Source: Planococcus wigleyi
Lineage (GTDB): Bacteria > Bacillota > Bacilli > Bacillales_A > Planococcaceae
Length of the DNA stretch: 64,000 nt
Reading direction: 5' to 3'
Assembly: GCF_014836985.1 (NCBI RefSeq)
Contig: NZ_JACSPU010000004.1
Span: 424,025 to 488,024 of the forward strand
This document shows, piece by piece, positions 38,880 through 47,146 of this stretch; position 1 is the first letter of the stretch; each line of letters starts with the position of its first letter. Under the pieces are notes generated by a model, which made no database searches, had not been told where the DNA came from, and saw only the letters and a program-made list of their open reading frames with translations. Position numbers and translations under genes: made by a program.

Positions 38880-39329
38880 TTAGATTTCCCTCGTGAAGAA
38901 ATCAAAGCCAAGAGCTGTTAAAATGCCGAAAGCCAATGTCCAGACGGCGATGCTGATGGTCAGCCAAAGGGTCGTGTTCTTTTTGGTGGCGCCGAGTGTC
39001 ATGCCGATGAAAGCTGCGATATGCGTCCCAATCAAAATAGGTCCAAGCATGGCGAGACCGGGCAAGCCGTATTTATTCCAAATTCGTTTGGCGCGTTCGT
39101 TCTTTTTCGAAACAGCTTTGCCTTTCGCTTCCTGGCGCTTGTTGTACCAGATCTGAAACCGGTCAAAGCCGATAATCAACGCCAGCACAGTCACCATATT
39201 GCCGACAAAAGCCAGCACCATCACCCAAAATGGCGACAAGCCCCAGATGATGCCGAGCGGAATGACTAAAGCAATTTCAAACCACGGAATTGCGGCTCCT
39301 AAAAAAACCAGGAAATATTCATAAATCAT
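38880..39329 (-). CDS. Small multidrug export-like membrane protein (COG2426)
   Basis: A protein of 149 residues with four or five hydrophobic helices; it resembles the family named putative small multi-drug export protein (PF06695). The N-terminal GAAIPWFEIALVIPLGI and the second block KYGLPGLAMLGPILIGTHIAAFIG are the paired conserved repeats. Real drug export is not shown for most members. AAGGAGGAG precedes the ATG. It stands alone between ysdC and the methyltransferase gene; a repeat follows its stop codon. Confidence 0.85.
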   Translation of the reverse strand: MIYEYFLVFLGAAIPWFEIALVIPLGIIWGLSPFWVMVLAFVGNMVTVLALIIGFDRFQIWYNKRQEAKGKAVSKKNERAKRIWNKYGLPGLAMLGPILIGTHIAAFIGMTLGATKKNTTLWLTISIAVWTLAFGILTALGFDFFTREI

Positions 39330-39683
39330 TCAGTCTCCTCCTTCAAGTAATTGCGGAAGTTCAAAAAATACAAAGGAAAAATCTTTCATCCAGAGATATC
39401 TGCAATAGTTGGGCGAGTTTCAGCGACAAAGTGATAGAATGCCAAAACTCTTCTATTCAATAAAGACAATCGCCTGGTAGGTTACATGCACTTAACAGAG
39501 CGAACTCTCAACTCTTTTACGCAATTCTTAAGCATTGGTTTCACCTTCCTGGAGATATCTTCGGTTTTTATAACACAATGTAAACTAAACATAACATATT
39601 TCCAGTATCCGTTTATGCTTCATTTCTATTTAAAGGGTTGTTTGCGGAAACGCGATAGTTGTTTGCAGAATCAACTAAAAACA
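39330..39683. other. Gene-poor gap with repeat and gene remnant
   Basis: This 350-nt gap holds the upstream region of the export-like gene, a decayed helix-turn-helix gene (39453..39535) and a short direct repeat GTTGTTTGC separated by GGAAACGCGATA (39643..39672). No intact gene is supported. Confidence 0.6.
39453..39535 (-). pseudogene. Remnant of a small XRE-type (YozG-like) regulator
   Basis: The minus strand has AGGAAGGTG, then an ATG frame MLKNCVKELRVRS that ends after four more codons. In the next frame it continues VTYQAIVFIE before a stop. Small Cro/C1-type regulators start (M)xKNxVKELRxxx and later have VTRQTIxxIE, with about 11 residues between. So the helix-turn-helix centre seems deleted with a frameshift. 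It is judged from recall of the family, without alignment. Confidence 0.5.
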
Positions 39684-39713
39684 AAAAAACCCCTTCGCCA
39701 AGCGAAGAGGTCA
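39684..39713 (-). terminator. Terminator after ysdC
   Basis: ACCTCTTCGC, TTG loop, GCGAAGGGGTTTTTTT on the minus strand, 7 nt after the aminopeptidase stop. Confidence 0.85.
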
Positions 39714-39719
39714 TCCAGT

Positions 39720-40808
39720 TTATTCAAATGTAATGCGCGCCACTGTGTCTTTATCGAGCTTTTTGATCACTTCAATAATCAGTTTCACGGCATTTTCGTA
39801 ATCGTCGCGATGCAGGATGCCTGCGTGCGAGTGGATATAGCGTGTCGCTACGCCGATCGCCAAGGCAGGAACTCCGTTTGCCGTCAAATGGATAGATCCG
39901 GCATCTGTTCCGCCGCCGGCAATCGTTTCGAACTGATACGGAATGCCTGCTTCTTCAGCCGTGTCTACGACCAGTTCACGCAAGCCGCGATGGGAAACCA
40001 TCGAAGCATCGAACAGCAACAATTGCGGGCCATCGCCCATCTTGCTGTTGGACTCTTTGCTGGTAATCCCCGGTGTATCGCCGGCAATGCCCACGTCCAC
40101 AGCAAACCCGATATCCGGCTGTATTTGGGCAGTCGCTGTTTTAGCGCCGCGCAAGCCGATTTCTTCCTGCACCGTACCCACTCCGTAAACCACGTTCGGG
40201 TGGTCGACGCCTTTCAGTCCTTTTAGAACATCGATAGCGATTGCACAACCAATGCGGTTGTCCCAAGCTTTCGCCATCAGCAATTTTTCATTGTTCATTA
40301 CCGTGAACTCGAAATATGGAGTGACCATGTCGCCGGGAGTCACGCCCCACTCTTTCACTTCTTCACGCGAAGATGCGCCGATATCAATGAACATGTCTTT
40401 GATTTCGACAGGTTTTTTGCGCGCTTCCGGAGACAGGATATGCGGTGGCTTGGAACCGATCACCCCTGTAATTTCCTTGCCGTTGCGCGTTGTGATTGTC
40501 ACGCGCTGCGCCAGCATCACTTGTGACCACCAGCCGCCTACCGGTTGGAATTTCAAGAAGCCTTTTTCGTCAATTTGCGTGACCATAAAACCGACCTCGT
40601 CCAAATGGCCAGCTACCATGATCTTAGGTCCGTCAGCCAGTCCTTCTTTTCGTGCAATCAAACTTCCCAAGCCATCTGTTTCTATGGAATCGGCAAATGG
40701 TGCTATGTATTTTTTCATGACTTCACGCGATTGGCGCTCATTTCCAGGAATGCCGTTCGCATCCGTCAATTCTTTTAACATCAATTGTGTTTCATCTAGA
40801 GTAGACAT
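39720..40808 (-). CDS. M42 family metallo-aminopeptidase (YsdC-like)
   Basis: Zinc or cobalt aminopeptidase of the M42 glutamyl-aminopeptidase/deblocking group, 362 residues. Metal and catalytic blocks: [12 protein letters not shown] (about 65-76, His and Asp), [14 protein letters not shown] (bridging Asp, about 180), [12 protein letters not shown] (catalytic and metal Glu, about 210-220), [11 protein letters not shown] and a final [11 protein letters not shown]is. Some relatives are called endoglucanase M, but peptidase activity is expected. AGGAGG precedes the ATG. B. subtilis ysdC occupies the same place. Confidence 0.93.
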   Translation of the reverse strand: MSTLDETQLMLKELTDANGIPGNERQSREVMKKYIAPFADSIETDGLGSLIARKEGLADGPKIMVAGHLDEVGFMVTQIDEKGFLKFQPVGGWWSQVMLAQRVTITTRNGKEITGVIGSKPPHILSPEARKKPVEIKDMFIDIGASSREEVKEWGVTPGDMVTPYFEFTVMNNEKLLMAKAWDNRIGCAIAIDVLKGLKGVDHPNVVYGVGTVQEEIGLRGAKTATAQIQPDIGFAVDVGIAGDTPGITSKESNSKMGDGPQLLLFDASMVSHRGLRELVVDTAEEAGIPYQFETIAGGGTDAGSIHLTANGVPALAIGVATRYIHSHAGILHRDDYENAVKLIIEVIKKLDKDTVARITFE

Positions 40809-40884
40809 TATTTCGACCTCCTAAGTAATCCGTTGCTTTTCCATTATAATGCAATCCTGCTCAGTTATCAAAACATTCATTCTT

Positions 40885-41370
40885 TCAATAGCCGTTATGC
40901 TGGCGGTCGTAATTGGTTTTATTCTTTTGGATATAGGCTTCGAGGACTTCTTCGTAGCTGAATTCCAATGCTAAAGCCAATCCGCCATAGCAGCTCCAAA
41001 TCTCCATGAAATTGGACATTGAATAATTCTCCAGAAACTCTTGAATGGCTTTTTGAGTCAGCAAAAACAGCTCCGTCAAATCCGTTTCCGCTACGGGCTC
41101 GGGCCACTTCTTTAAGGTATTCAAATCCTTCTCAATACCGAGTGACAGCAAGAAATGAATCGAGTCAACGTATTCCTCTAAAATGACCGACCGCTCAGAA
41201 GGTCCTTTGGTACTCCAAAATTTGAAGCAGCGCGTTTCATTCGCCAGTTCAGCTAACTCCACTAATAAAGCTAAACCTTTCTTTCTGAAAACGTCTTCGT
41301 TGATTTCCTGATTCGATTGAATAAATCGGTCCAATTCTTCCTGCATTTTGAATAGTTCATGCAAATTCAT
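40885..41370 (-). CDS. Dimeric dUTP diphosphatase (dUTPase_2 family)
   Basis: An all-alpha MazG-like NTP pyrophosphatase of 161 residues that would hydrolyse dUTP to keep uracil out of DNA. The metal site is seen in LLVELAELANETRCFKFWS (about 36-54, E-x-x-E) and VILEEYVDSIHFLLSLG (E-E-x-x-D, about 64-80); LALEFSYEEVLEAYIQKNKTNYDRQ near the end matches the family. I chose the ATG at 41370 after AAAAGGGGAG. It is not in the B. subtilis ysdA-ysdC region as I recall, so it is an addition here. Confidence 0.88.
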   Translation of the reverse strand: MNLHELFKMQEELDRFIQSNQEINEDVFRKKGLALLVELAELANETRCFKFWSTKGPSERSVILEEYVDSIHFLLSLGIEKDLNTLKKWPEPVAETDLTELFLLTQKAIQEFLENYSMSNFMEIWSCYGGLALALEFSYEEVLEAYIQKNKTNYDRQHNGY

Positions 41371-41400
41371 AAAAATCTCCCCTTTTAACAGAATAAATCT

Positions 41401-41426
41401 TGAAACCAAACTACTTTTGATTCGTA
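41401..41426 (+). promoter_or_regulatory. Sigma-W promoter of ysdB
   Basis: TGAAAC, exactly 16 nt, CGTA: the perfect sigma-W consensus, 42 nt upstream of the ysdB start. B. subtilis ysdB is a known sigma-W regulon member. Confidence 0.9.
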
Positions 41427-41467
41427 TATAAGACAGATAGGACTATGTAACTTAGGAGGTAATTTAG

Positions 41468-41854
41468 ATGGCTTTTCTCATACGCCTCATTGTACTGGCA
41501 TTGATTATCTACTTATTCTATCGATTGATCCGTTTTATTGTAGATCCGAAAAGAAAATTAGACTCTGCCCTTGAATCAGGTACGTATTATTTCCTTGATG
41601 ATGTAAAAAATGTACAAAAGAACTTTTTCATCGCTTTTCGTGGCGTGTTGTTCGAAGGCGAAAAATATCTTGGTACTACTGAAAATGCATTCGAAGTGGT
41701 TTCCATCTTTGTGTGGGTAGAAAATCCCGACAAATTGCAGGGCTTCACGAAAGAGGATTTCCATTTCCTCGAAAAAGAGATCTTAATGAATTATCCCGAA
41801 GCCCGCATCAATTGGAAAAATCCGATTGAACAGTTAATGAAGCAAAACCAATGA
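41468..41854 (+). CDS. ysdB: Sigma-W pathway membrane protein YsdB
   Basis: A protein of 128 residues with one N-terminal membrane helix (about 3-24) and a soluble part (DPKRKLDSALESGTYYFLDDVKNVQKNFFIAFRGVLFEGEKYLG). It matches B. subtilis YsdB in kind and place. The biochemical role is unknown; a sigma-W promoter places it in the envelope-stress response. AGGAGG precedes the ATG. It is the second plus-strand gene of the window, divergent from the dUTPase gene and convergent with ysdA. Confidence 0.92.
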   Translation: MAFLIRLIVLALIIYLFYRLIRFIVDPKRKLDSALESGTYYFLDDVKNVQKNFFIAFRGVLFEGEKYLGTTENAFEVVSIFVWVENPDKLQGFTKEDFHFLEKEILMNYPEARINWKNPIEQLMKQNQ

Positions 41855-41857
41855 GCA

Positions 41858-42142
41858 TTATGCCCATCCATTAAAAAATTTCAGGTAGCACCAGATTAAA
41901 ATGGCGGCATCCAGCATGGCAAGCATCAAAAAACCGACACGGAAATTGGTGTGCTTCGTTTTGTGGCGAAATGCCATCATGCCAAGATAAGCGCCGATGC
42001 CTCCGCCAAAAATGGCAACAGTCCACAGGTTCTTTTCAGGAATCCGTTGTCCGCGCCGTTGAGCCTGGTGTTTGTCGACCTTCATCATAGTGAAAGCCAT
42101 GATGGTCAAAATCGCGAAATATGCAGCAATAATTAAGAACAT
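41858..42142 (-). CDS. ysdA: DUF1294 membrane protein (YsdA-like)
   Basis: A protein of 94 residues with three hydrophobic segments. The conserved DUF1294 core is KVDKHQAQRRGQRIPEKNLW...GGGIGAYLGMMAFRHKTKH (about 21-66), as in B. subtilis YsdA. The function is unknown. I chose the ATG at 42142, which follows GGAGG; an in-frame ATG at 42157 overlaps that site. It lies downstream of rplT, with a terminator between. Confidence 0.92.
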   Translation of the reverse strand: MFLIIAAYFAILTIMAFTMMKVDKHQAQRRGQRIPEKNLWTVAIFGGGIGAYLGMMAFRHKTKHTNFRVGFLMLAMLDAAILIWCYLKFFNGWA

Positions 42143-42160
42143 AAGGTTTTCCTCCATAAG

Positions 42161-42192
42161 AAAAGACTGACGAAAATTCGTCAGTCTTTTTT
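42161..42192 (-). terminator. Terminator after infC-rpmI-rplT
   Basis: AAAAGACTGACGAA and a TTCGTCAGTCTTTT arm form a perfect stem-loop on the minus strand, preceding ysdA. Confidence 0.9.
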
Positions 42193-42194
42193 AT

Positions 42195-42272
42195 TGTTCG
42201 CTAAACGCCTGAGCATTGCAGCTTTCTAGTTGTGTGATGTCTATGAACCGCTTGGTCAGGCGCTTACGCTTT
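42195..42272 (-). repeat. Possible divergent member of the AGAAAAGCG repeat
   Basis: Right after the rplT stop the minus strand reads AAAAGCGTAAGCGCCTGACC and later TCAGGCGTTTAGCG, so the ends pair (AGCGCCTGA with TCAGGCGTTT). The left end fits the family; no GTCTGGACA end is present. Confidence 0.45.
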
Positions 42273-42274
42273 TA

Positions 42275-42634
42275 TTACTTAGCTACTGCTTGCTTCGCTT
42301 GGTCAACCAATGCTGTGAATGCAGCTGCATCAGATACAGCGATTTCAGCTAGCATTTTGCGGTTGATGTCGATGCCCGCAACTTTCAATCCGTGCATAAG
42401 ACGGCTGTATGAAATGTCGTTCATGCGAGCTGCTGCGTTGATACGTGTGATCCATAGTTTACGGAAATCACGTTTTTTGTTGCGACGGTCACGGTAAGCA
42501 TAGTTACCTGACTTCATTACCTGTTGGTTTGCTACTTTGAAAAGGATGTGCTTTGCACCATAATAACCTTTTGCTAATTTAATGACCTTTTTACGACGCT
42601 GGCGCGTCACTGTTCCACCTTTTACGCGTGGCAT
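42275..42634 (-). CDS. rplT: 50S ribosomal protein L20
   Basis: Early assembly protein of the large subunit, 119 residues, starting [26 protein letters not shown], with the L20 core [13 protein letters not shown]. It represses its own operon by binding the infC leader in Bacillus. AGGAGG precedes the ATG. The gap to rpmI is 166 nt because a repeat copy has been inserted there. Confidence 0.99.
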   Translation of the reverse strand: MPRVKGGTVTRQRRKKVIKLAKGYYGAKHILFKVANQQVMKSGNYAYRDRRNKKRDFRKLWITRINAAARMNDISYSRLMHGLKVAGIDINRKMLAEIAVSDAAAFTALVDQAKQAVAK

Positions 42635-42681
42635 ATCACATTACCTCCTGCTGAATATATAAAATTCGATTTTTTGTTGCT

Positions 42682-42799
42682 TGTCTAGACTTCAGCACCC
42701 AGTTCTCGGAATCATAAGCTAAAGCAGCTGTGCGGCAATAAGCACCGCTTCGCCTCTTCGTCTTATGCCCATCGAATCTATACGGGCGCTTACGCTTTT
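42682..42799 (-). repeat. Dispersed AGAAAAGCG repeat inside the rpmI-rplT gap
   Basis: Full-length copy on the minus strand: AAGAAAAGCGTAAGCGCCCGT at the left, GCCGCACAGCTG in the middle and GAAGTCTAGACAAGC at the right. It begins just after the rpmI stop codon and splits a normally tight ribosomal-protein operon. Confidence 0.85.
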
Positions 42800-42800
42800 C

Positions 42801-43001
42801 TTATTTCATGTTATAGATTAATGATTTGATGCGTTTCAAGTCGCCTGAAGAAACTAATTTCCCTTTGCGAAGTTTACGCTTTTGCTTAGTTGATTTGTTT
42901 GCAAATAAGTGGCTAGTGTGTGAGCTGTTGCGTCTTACTTTACCAGTACCCGTTTTTTTGAAACGTTTAGACGCACCTCTATGGCTTTTCATTTTCGGCA
43001 T
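42801..43001 (-). CDS. rpmI: 50S ribosomal protein L35
   Basis: A basic protein of 66 residues: [20 protein letters not shown] is the L35 signature, with the later [25 protein letters not shown] precedes the ATG. It lies 27 nt after infC. Confidence 0.99.
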   Translation of the reverse strand: MPKMKSHRGASKRFKKTGTGKVRRNSSHTSHLFANKSTKQKRKLRKGKLVSSGDLKRIKSLIYNMK

Positions 43002-43028
43002 TTCGAATTCCTCCTAAACAATGATCTC

Positions 43029-43547
43029 TTATTCTTTTTCGTTGACTGGTGCAAGCATCAAGAACATGCTGCGACCATCCATTTTAGGGCGCTGTTCAAC
43101 CGTTGCAACTTCTTTGCACGCTTCTGCGAAACGTTCAAGAACACGTTGTCCGATTTCTTTGTGCGTAATTGCACGGCCTTTAAAACGAATAGAAGCTTTC
43201 ACTTTGTCGCCTTTTTCAAGGAACTTGATCGCGTTGCGAAGTTTCGTGTTGAAATCGTGATCGTCAATTGAAGGGCTTAAGCGAACTTCTTTGACGACTA
43301 TCACTTTCTGATTTTTACGGATTTCACGATCTTTCTTTTGCTGCTCGAACTTGAATTTACCATGGTCCATGATACGAGCAACCGGCGGCTTAGCTTGAGG
43401 AGCCACAAGAACAAGATCCAAGTTGACACGAGCTGCAATTTCAAGTGCTTCGTTACGTGTTTTGATGCCAAGTTGTTCACCGTTTTGATCAATAACTCGC
43501 AACTCACGTGCACGAATACCGTCATTTACATTAATGTCTTTGCTAAT
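43029..43547 (-). CDS. infC: Translation initiation factor IF-3
   Basis: Binds the 30S subunit and monitors start-codon pairing. The N-domain begins [26 protein letters not shown]; the C-domain has [21 protein letters not shown] and [20 protein letters not shown]. The start codon appears to be ATT at 43547: GGAGGTGG lies 6-9 nt upstream and the conserved residues 1-15 lie between it and the first ATG-type start. A rare AUU start is known for infC, where IF-3 rejects it and so limits its own synthesis. The product is 172 residues; the first annotated-style Met would cut off 15 conserved residues. Confidence 0.95.
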   Translation of the reverse strand: MSKDINVNDGIRARELRVIDQNGEQLGIKTRNEALEIAARVNLDLVLVAPQAKPPVARIMDHGKFKFEQQKKDREIRKNQKVIVVKEVRLSPSIDDHDFNTKLRNAIKFLEKGDKVKASIRFKGRAITHKEIGQRVLERFAEACKEVATVEQRPKMDGRSMFLMLAPVNEKE

Positions 43548-43559
43548 AGTAATCCACCT

Positions 43560-43780
43560 CCGGATAGTGTCGCGAATAGCTTAAATGTGTGAACCGGCCG
43601 AACCGGTTTACAGGGTTCCGATCAAAACAAAAGCGGGTGGACCACAGAGGTCCACCCGCAAATATGACAACACGCTTCTTTCTGCGTGTAAAAGTCAATC
43701 GTGTATACCTGCCAACAATCGGTCGATCAGGTGAGAAGCGGGTGCTCCTGCTTGCACATATAAGTATTCTATAACCTTAA
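43560..43780 (-). ncRNA. L20-type leader of infC-rpmI-rplT
   Basis: A leader of about 230 nt lies between the promoter and infC. It contains an intrinsic terminator, and the segment CACCCGC near its 5' end (43745..43739) is complementary to the terminator's GCGGGTG, giving an antiterminator. This matches the L20 autoregulatory leader of Bacillus in place and logic; I did not test the L20-binding fold. Confidence 0.75.
43622..43659 (-). terminator. Attenuator terminator in the infC leader
   Basis: GCGGGTGGACC, a short loop and GGTCCACCCGC followed by TTTTGTTTT on the minus strand; a very stable stem 75 nt upstream of infC. Confidence 0.88.
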
Positions 43781-43782
43781 CT

Positions 43783-43811
43783 ATAATATCACGTGCCTTT
43801 GGACCTGTCAA
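43783..43811 (-). promoter_or_regulatory. infC operon promoter
   Basis: TTGACA, a 17-nt spacer and TATTAT on the minus strand, starting 6 nt from the thrS stop codon. Confidence 0.88.
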
Positions 43812-43816
43812 CCCTT

Positions 43817-45745
43817 CTAGCGAAGTTCGCTTTGAACCAGTTTCACGAAGTCTTCAAATGGCATGCTTTCAGATTTTTGCTCCCCGTATTTGCGGACGTT
43901 GACAGAACCGGCTTCCAATTCCTTGTCTCCGATGACCAGCATATAAGGAACTTTCTGCATTTGTGCTTCGCGGATCTTATAGCCCAGCTTTTCATCGCGC
44001 TCATCAATGTCCACACGGATCTTGTGATTCTGCAGTTTTTCTTGCAGTTCTTTTGTATAAGCACTGTGTGCATCAAGCGATACTGGAATCAATTCCACCT
44101 GGACTGGTGCTAGCCAAGTCGGGAATGCCCCTTTGTATTCTTCAATCAGGAATGCCACAAAACGCTCCATAGTCGAAACGACTCCACGGTGGATTACGAC
44201 CGGACGGTGCTGTTTGCCATCTTCGCCGATATACGACAAGTCAAAGCGTTCCGGCAGAAGGAAATCAAGCTGGACAGTCGACAATGTTTCTTCTTTGCCA
44301 AGCGCCGTTTTCACTTGAACATCCACTTTCGGTCCGTAGAATGCCGCTTCGCCTTCTACTTCGATATAATCGATTTCCAGTTCGTCCATTGCTTCTTTCA
44401 GCATGGCTTGTGCGCGGTTCCACATAGCATCATCGTCAAAGTATTTTTCTTTGTCAGCCGGATCGCGGTAGGACAAACGGAATGAATAATCCTTGATGTC
44501 GAAATCTTTATAGACTTCCACCACCAAATTAACAACACGCTTGAATTCTTCTTTGATCTGGTCTGGACGGACGAAGATGTGGGCATCGTTCAATGTCATG
44601 CCGCGGACACGCTGCAATCCAGACAAAGCACCTGACATTTCGTAGCGGTGCATCAAGCCAAGTTCCGCAATACGGACCGGCATTTGGCGGTATGAATGAA
44701 TGCCTTGTTTGAAAATCATCATATGATGCGGGCAGTTCATTGGACGCAGCACCAATTCCTCGTTATCCATTTTCATGACCGGGAACATATCATCCTGGTA
44801 ATGATCCCAGTGGCCGCTCGTTTTATACAGCTCCACGCTTCCCATTACCGGAGTATAAACGTGGTCATAGCCCAGACGTTCTTCTTTGTCGACAATATAT
44901 CGTTCGATGATGCGGCGGATTGTCGCCCCTTTAGGAAGCCACATCGGCAAGCCTTGCCCAACTTTCTGGGAATTCATGAACAAATCCAGTTCTTTCCCTA
45001 TTTTGCGATGGTCGCGTTCTTTCGCTTCCTCCAGCATAGCCAAATGCGCTTTCAGGTCTTCTTTCTTGAAGAATGCAGTTCCGTAGATGCGCTGAAGCAT
45101 TTTGTTGTCGCTGTTCCCTCTCCAATAAGCTCCGGCAACACTCAATAATTTGAACTCTTTCAGTTTTCCTGTCGAAGGCACGTGAATGCCTCGGCACAAG
45201 TCAAAAAAGTCGCCTTGTTCGTAGATGGATACTTGATCGCCTTCTGGAATTGCTTCAAGCAGCTCCAATTTGTAAGGATCTTCAATTGCCGCAAAACGTT
45301 CTTGAGCTTCTGCACGAGTTACGTCCTGGCGGATGATTTCGAAGTTCTCGTTGATCAGTTGCTTCATTTCTTTTTCAATCAATGGCAAGTCTTCTGAAGT
45401 GATGGCTGTCTCTGTATCGATATCGTAATAAAAACCGTTTTCGATGACCGGACCTACACCGAGTTTTGCATCCGGATACATCCGTTTGATTGCTTGTGCC
45501 AATAAGTGAGCAGTACTGTGACGCAAAATTTCCAATGCCTCATCCGATTCTGGTGTGATGATGGCGATGTCTCCATCTTCCTTCAACGGTGCACGCAAAT
45601 CGACTAGTTTGTCGCCTACTTTGCCGGCCAACGCTTTTTTGCGTAATCCCGGACTGATTGATTGTGCAATTTCCTCAGTAGTTGTGCCCTGTTCAAACTC
45701 TTTTACTGCTCCATCAGGGAATTTCAGTTGAATCATGTCTGCCAT
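43817..45745 (-). CDS. thrS: Threonine-tRNA ligase
   Basis: Class II synthetase of 642 residues. Domains in order: TGS (1-62), editing domain (about 65-225, with [13 protein letters not shown]is motif), catalytic core with [12 protein letters not shown] zinc-ligand block (about 330-341) and [19 protein letters not shown] (motif 2), and the anticodon domain ending with [30 protein letters not shown] precedes the ATG. A T-box controls it and a repeat sits between T-box terminator and ribosome binding site. Confidence 0.98.
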   Translation of the reverse strand: MADMIQLKFPDGAVKEFEQGTTTEEIAQSISPGLRKKALAGKVGDKLVDLRAPLKEDGDIAIITPESDEALEILRHSTAHLLAQAIKRMYPDAKLGVGPVIENGFYYDIDTETAITSEDLPLIEKEMKQLINENFEIIRQDVTRAEAQERFAAIEDPYKLELLEAIPEGDQVSIYEQGDFFDLCRGIHVPSTGKLKEFKLLSVAGAYWRGNSDNKMLQRIYGTAFFKKEDLKAHLAMLEEAKERDHRKIGKELDLFMNSQKVGQGLPMWLPKGATIRRIIERYIVDKEERLGYDHVYTPVMGSVELYKTSGHWDHYQDDMFPVMKMDNEELVLRPMNCPHHMMIFKQGIHSYRQMPVRIAELGLMHRYEMSGALSGLQRVRGMTLNDAHIFVRPDQIKEEFKRVVNLVVEVYKDFDIKDYSFRLSYRDPADKEKYFDDDAMWNRAQAMLKEAMDELEIDYIEVEGEAAFYGPKVDVQVKTALGKEETLSTVQLDFLLPERFDLSYIGEDGKQHRPVVIHRGVVSTMERFVAFLIEEYKGAFPTWLAPVQVELIPVSLDAHSAYTKELQEKLQNHKIRVDIDERDEKLGYKIREAQMQKVPYMLVIGDKELEAGSVNVRKYGEQKSESMPFEDFVKLVQSELR

Positions 45746-45787
45746 GCCAATCTCTCCTTTTATATGTTCTGCCGGAAATGCCTTGCC

Positions 45788-45880
45788 ACAGGGTCTGGCT
45801 TGGTATTCCCGCTTTTCTTTGTCCAGCTTCAGCGGCTCACCTTAAGCCTTATGGCTCTACACAGCCGCTTCCGCCTTTCT
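45788..45880 (-). repeat. Dispersed AGAAAAGCG repeats in the thrS leader
   Basis: A compact copy of about 62 nt (GAAAGGCGGAAGCGGCT...AGCCGCTGAAGCTGGACAA, 45880..45819) is followed directly by the start of a second one (AGAAAAGCGGGAATACC, 45818..45788). AGCGGCT pairs with AGCCGCT. Both lie downstream of the T-box terminator, inside the thrS mRNA. Confidence 0.7.
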
Positions 45881-45892
45881 TTTTTTCCACGC

Positions 45893-46165
45893 AAAAAAGC
45901 TCCATCCCAAAAGGGACGAAGCTTTAGTTCGTGGTTCCACCCTTCTTCTATTCGATACGGACAGATCCGTTCGAATGAAGCTCTGCATCGGCTAACGGGC
46001 CGGTACCGTCAGCTGCTACTGATAAAAACGTTCACAGCTGCTGCTCGAAGGTGGTAAATGGGATTGCCGGTACTTAAGAAGCTTACAGCCTGGGCTTCTC
46101 TCTCTGAAAGTCGTACAATTCCACTATTGTCCTTGTCTGCGCATGTAAAATCTTTGCTTGATTGT
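45893..46165 (-). ncRNA. T-box leader of thrS (Thr specifier)
   Basis: The minus strand carries AAGGGTGGAACCACG, a T-box sequence (about 45930..45944), followed by a terminator (GAAGCTTCGTCCC/GGGATGGAGCTTTTTT, 45893..45926). In stem I, TTTACCACC holds the ACC specifier (46055..46053) for threonine. Confidence 0.9.
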
Positions 46166-46169
46166 CTTT

Positions 46170-46198
46170 ACTATAAACCGAAATGGGCTAAAACGCAA
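46170..46198 (-). promoter_or_regulatory. thrS promoter
   Basis: TTGCGT, a 17-nt spacer and TATAGT on the minus strand, right after the dnaI stop codon. Confidence 0.75.
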
Positions 46199-46210
46199 TA
46201 CTTCCAGCGG

Positions 46211-47146
46211 TTAATTCCGGCGATTAAGACCTTCCAGCTTCACTGGCTTGGTCAAGGCACGAATCCGCTCCATGACGCGTGCAGCTTTCAAATCTTCTTT
46301 TTCTCCGCGCTGTGAGTAAGTCAGATGATGTTCCAACTCCGAATAACTAAAGTTCGATGACATGAAAGTCGGGAGTTTTTCAGCCATCCGGTAATGGAGA
46401 ATCGTTCCGAGCACTTCATCGCGCGTCCAGCTCGACATCGCTTCTGCTCCGATATCATCGAGCATCAGGACATCGGCCTTTTTGACGTAGTCGACTTTCT
46501 CCTGCAAGGTCTGGTCACCGATTGCTTGTTTCATTTCCCGCATGAATTCAGGGACGAACACCAATACCGTTTTGACATTCAGTTCGGCCAGTTCGTTGGC
46601 GGCTGCGCTCAATAAATACGATTTGCCGATGCCGAATTGACCGTACAAATACAAGCCTTTTTCAGGCAGGCTGCCAGGCCCAGTCACCTGATCCAGAAAT
46701 TCCCCGACAGCCATCAACGCTTCCATCCGGCTTTCGTCTGCATCAAATTTATCCAATGTCGCCTGCATGACTTCTTTCGGCATGTACATGCTGTGAATCA
46801 GTGAAGAGGCATGGCGTTTGTTGTCTGCGGCTTCTTTCAAACGGCATTTGGTGTAAGAGATGCCGATGGTGCCGCGCTCCAATACCAGATTCGGTTCGAA
46901 ACCTTTCAAATGGTTGATGCATGCATCTACACTTGGGCATTTATTGCAGTCATGGGACTGATCAATATATTCATATAACTTCCCAAGCCCTCTATCAATG
47001 GTGGAATCATCTATTTCGTCTGCATGGTCTTCCCGGAATTTTTGGACCCCGGGATGGGCCAGCACTTCTTTGCGCATGTCGTTGTATCGCTCAGAGAAAG
47101 CAGGCGCATTGACTACACGTTTCAATGTTTCACGAATCGGTTCCAT
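46211..47146 (-). CDS. dnaI: Primosomal protein DnaI (helicase loader)
   Basis: AAA+ ATPase that loads the replicative helicase DnaC onto DNA with DnaB and DnaD. The N-terminal zinc-binding region has Cys 67, 70, 76 and His 79; Walker A GQFGIGKS is at 169-176 and DVLMLDDIGAEAMSSW is Walker B. Its 311 residues match B. subtilis. The ATG directly abuts the dnaB stop codon. The B. subtilis genes ytxB/ytxC that follow dnaI are absent; thrS follows here. Confidence 0.97.
   Translation of the reverse strand: MEPIRETLKRVVNAPAFSERYNDMRKEVLAHPGVQKFREDHADEIDDSTIDRGLGKLYEYIDQSHDCNKCPSVDACINHLKGFEPNLVLERGTIGISYTKCRLKEAADNKRHASSLIHSMYMPKEVMQATLDKFDADESRMEALMAVGEFLDQVTGPGSLPEKGLYLYGQFGIGKSYLLSAAANELAELNVKTVLVFVPEFMREMKQAIGDQTLQEKVDYVKKADVLMLDDIGAEAMSSWTRDEVLGTILHYRMAEKLPTFMSSNFSYSELEHHLTYSQRGEKEDLKAARVMERIRALTKPVKLEGLNRRN

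Noticed and set aside
39345..39410. TGAAAC upstream of the export-like gene as a sigma-W promoter
   Set aside because: The element 16 nt downstream is GATA, not CGTA.
39486..40226. Plus-strand open frame of 246 codons
   Set aside because: Two thirds lie antisense to the aminopeptidase gene, no ribosome binding site is seen, and the translation resembles no protein family.
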